From: Bacteroidota bacterium
GTDB lineage: Bacteria > Bacteroidota > Ignavibacteria > UBA10030 > BY39
Length of the DNA stretch: 8,181 bases
NCBI GenBank assembly: GCA_018830765.1
Contig: JAHJRJ010000286.1
Span: forward strand, 1-8,181
Direction of reading: 5' to 3'
The number at the start of each line of letters is the position of its first letter. Position 1 is the first letter of the stretch. Below are positions 6,579-8,181 of this stretch, in pieces. The notes beneath the pieces were generated by a model that was not told the DNA's origin, searched no databases, and worked only from the letters and a program-made list of their open reading frames with translations. Both the position numbers and the translations under genes were made by a program.

Positions 6579-6863
6579 TTATTGTGTTTTTTCGTTTTGT
6601 GCTTTTGATACTTCATCAACATAATTGAGTCTTATGTCCTTTAATACTTCGACAAACATTCTTTCTTCGTTGTCGGTAAGGTTGCCTTTCATCTTTTTGT
6701 GGAGTATGTCCAAAATATCGATTGAAATCTGCGCTTGTTCAAGGTTGCGTTCGATTTTATCGGTGATCGGGTTTTTTAATTTTCCCATTTGTTGCAAAGC
6801 TGCGGTTTGGAACATCAGCACTACATGTGTTAACAATAATTCGTTTTTTTCGAGTTGGTCCAT
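6579..6863 (-). CDS. DUF1844 family small protein
   Basis: This 94-residue protein appears mainly helical and has no signal peptide or membrane span. The pattern LLTHVVLMFQTAALQQMGKL (9-28) followed by ERNLEQAQISIDILDILHKK (38-57) and LTDNEERMFVEVLKDIRLNY (62-81) matches the DUF1844 family, whose function is unknown. AGAGG (6873-6869) lies 5 nt before the ATG, so the start is firm. It sits 14 nt before nadK. The polar, heptad-like tail residues (82-94) look disordered. I would not assign a biochemical role. Confidence 0.85.
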   Translation of the reverse strand: MDQLEKNELLLTHVVLMFQTAALQQMGKLKNPITDKIERNLEQAQISIDILDILHKKMKGNLTDNEERMFVEVLKDIRLNYVDEVSKAQNEKTQ

Positions 6864-6890
6864 ATTAACCTCTGATATTAAATATTAATT

Positions 6891-7649
6891 CTAACTTTTA
6901 TTATTTCTAAATTCCCAGAGTTTAGCGTATTTAGTAAAAACATATGCCGCAGAGAACACTGATAAAATTAATCCGTGTAATCCGTCTAACCAGCCGCCGC
7001 GAATGAAATACATCTTGACAAAGGTAAACAACGGTCTGAATATTATATCTGTCACTATAAACTTTCTTCCTCTACCCGCCATATCATCTGCGGCGAGTGT
7101 TGTGTATCTATTAAATTTCTCAAAATATTGAAAAATATTCCTGTCAGTATAATGGAGAAGGTCATTCTTTAACCTGCCCATTTTTCCTTTGAGATCTAAG
7201 CGTTCGTGCACAAGTGAGTTACTAAAACTGCCCGCACTTTTTTTGAATAGTCTTATAGTATAACTCGGGTACCATCCGCAATGTCGTATCCATTTCCCGA
7301 GAAAATATGCACGACGAGCAACTTCGTATCCCTCAAAACTTTCTCCTGCTGATTCCAAAATAGATTGAATTTCCTTAGCTAATTCCGGCATAACACGCTC
7401 GTCGGCATCTAATGATAATACCCAATCGTTTTGTGCAAGTTGTAACGCATAATTTTTCGCAGCCGAATAACCCTTCCATTCAACTTGAATAACTTTGTCC
7501 GTAAACATTTTGGCTATCTCAACTGTCTTATCCGTGCTGAATGAATCAACCACAATAATCTCATCTGCCCATTCCACGCACCGAAGGCATTCCGATATAT
7601 TCTGTTCCTCGTTAAGAGTAATAATTATAACAGTTAATTTTTGAGACAA
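6891..7649 (-). CDS. Family 2 glycosyltransferase, LPS-core WaaE/KdtX-like
   Basis: The 252-residue protein has a GT-A fold at the N-terminus: LTVIIITLNEEQNI (5-18), DEIIVVDSFSTDKT (29-42, nucleotide-sugar binding) and LSLDADERV (79-87, the metal-binding DxD). GWYPSYTIRLFKK followed by VHERL is typical of the WaaE/KdtX subgroup, which adds a hexose to lipopolysaccharide core. The C-terminal part from about residue 195 is hydrophobic and aromatic, suggesting membrane association. The start is TTG at 7649, supported by AGGA 9 nt upstream; an ATG at 7667-7665 hits a stop after four codons and is out. The neighbouring O-antigen ligase-like gene supports a role in surface glycan assembly. The exact sugar donor and acceptor cannot be read from sequence. 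Confidence 0.93.
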   Translation of the reverse strand: MSQKLTVIIITLNEEQNISECLRCVEWADEIIVVDSFSTDKTVEIAKMFTDKVIQVEWKGYSAAKNYALQLAQNDWVLSLDADERVMPELAKEIQSILESAGESFEGYEVARRAYFLGKWIRHCGWYPSYTIRLFKKSAGSFSNSLVHERLDLKGKMGRLKNDLLHYTDRNIFQYFEKFNRYTTLAADDMAGRGRKFIVTDIIFRPLFTFVKMYFIRGGWLDGLHGLILSVFSAAYVFTKYAKLWEFRNNKS

Positions 7650-7658
7650 GAATTTAAT

Positions 7659-7662
7659 TCCT
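7659..7662 (-). promoter_or_regulatory. Ribosome binding site supporting the TTG start of the glycosyltransferase
   Basis: Minus-strand AGGA lies in the gap after the O-antigen ligase-like gene and 9 nt before the TTG at 7649. No in-frame ATG or GTG lies between the upstream stop and the conserved N-terminal strand, so a TTG start is the best reading. Confidence 0.5.
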
Positions 7663-7669
7663 AATCATT

Positions 7670-8181
7670 TTATTTTAAATTATTTTCTTTATCAGAAATA
7701 AATTTTGCGGCAGTCGCAAACCCGCAAACTATCCACAAATACATAATTACTTCCGTATCGCCAAAACTAAATTCAAATAAACCGCTAACGTGAAAAGCTA
7801 CCAGCGATGCTACGCCACCCAAGGCAGTTGAATTTATTAACCAGTCGTCTTTGTACTTGTCGACCGTTTCCCAGAATACAAGAAATATTTTAATAAATAG
7901 AACGAGGAAAATAAACAAACCGACTGTACCAAGTTTTACCCCTATGGTTATTATATTACTATGTAGATGCCCCCAGACGCTTTCGCCTGGCTTTCCGTAT
8001 TTGGGAAAGAACTCCTCCGTCCCGATATCCCCCACGCCGAAAACCGGATTGTCTAAAAATATCCGCCAGCCCGTTTGCCACTGATTCAATCGGTGTTGGT
8101 TGGCGCCTTCAGACGGGTCGAAGATACTGAAAACCCGGTTTTGAAGTTCTGCCGGTGAAATGACAATTATTAATATTGCCA
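7670..8181 (-). CDS. O-antigen ligase/polymerase-type membrane protein (Wzy_C), N-terminal part outside window
   Basis: The frame is open to the right edge, so only the C-terminal 170 or so residues are seen; an apparent start at 8089 (TTG) is internal. The window begins with a hydrophobic segment (AILIIVISP), then RLNQWQTGWRIFLDNPVFGVG and GHLHSNIITIGVKLGTVG, the hallmark of the O-antigen ligase/Wzy superfamily: a loop Arg, a (D)NPxFGVG turn and the HLHS histidine. At least two further membrane spans follow (IGVKLGTVGLFIFLVLFIKI and a region ending IMYLWIVCGFA). Such enzymes join or polymerise lipid-linked glycans at the periplasmic face of the inner membrane. It ends 20 nt before the glycosyltransferase. 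Ligase versus polymerase cannot be told from this part. Confidence 0.85.
   Translation of the reverse strand, partial: AILIIVISPAELQNRVFSIFDPSEGANQHRLNQWQTGWRIFLDNPVFGVGDIGTEEFFPKYGKPGESVWGHLHSNIITIGVKLGTVGLFIFLVLFIKIFLVFWETVDKYKDDWLINSTALGGVASLVAFHVSGLFEFSFGDTEVIMYLWIVCGFATAAKFISDKENNLK

Overview
All supported genes in this window lie on the minus strand, so transcription runs from high to low coordinates. The base composition is AT-rich. Six genes lie head to tail between 8181 and 3716, and three more lie between 3361 and 1. The gene families, the mixture of clear and absent Shine-Dalgarno sites, and the HdrD-like membrane Fe-S protein suggest an FCB-group bacterium, perhaps Ignavibacteria/Chlorobi-like. 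This placement is an impression from protein style, not a measurement.

Upstream block (8181 to 3716): the C-terminal part of an O-antigen ligase/polymerase-type membrane protein, a family 2 glycosyltransferase resembling LPS-core enzymes (TTG start), a small DUF1844 protein, NAD kinase (nadK), the recombination ATPase RadA and the XTP/dITP pyrophosphatase RdgB. Gaps are 20, 27, 14, 2 and 3 nt, so this looks like one operon. It joins surface-polysaccharide assembly to cofactor and genome-maintenance housekeeping.

Junction (3715 to 3338): this non-coding stretch holds the most unusual structure in the window. It is a roughly 245-bp nested palindromic element (3476-3720), with an outer 13-bp inverted repeat, an inner 13-bp inverted repeat, and three hairpins inside the inner one. 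Each 13-bp repeat is interrupted by a single G-T (G-U) position. The outer right arm contains the rdgB stop codon. Below it is a good sigma70-like promoter (TTGATA, 17 nt, TATCTT) pointing at the next genes.

Downstream block (3361 to 1): a YjbQ/UPF0047 protein, a PhzF-family protein translationally coupled to it, and a large membrane-anchored Fe-S oxidoreductase that runs off the left edge. The last combines a cytochrome-b-like membrane domain, two 4Fe-4S clusters and two CCG domains. It resembles HdrD-type and ETF:menaquinone oxidoreductase proteins, so it probably moves electrons between a soluble flavoprotein carrier and the quinone pool. No wholly new multi-gene system is evident. The palindromic element is the best candidate for something undescribed.
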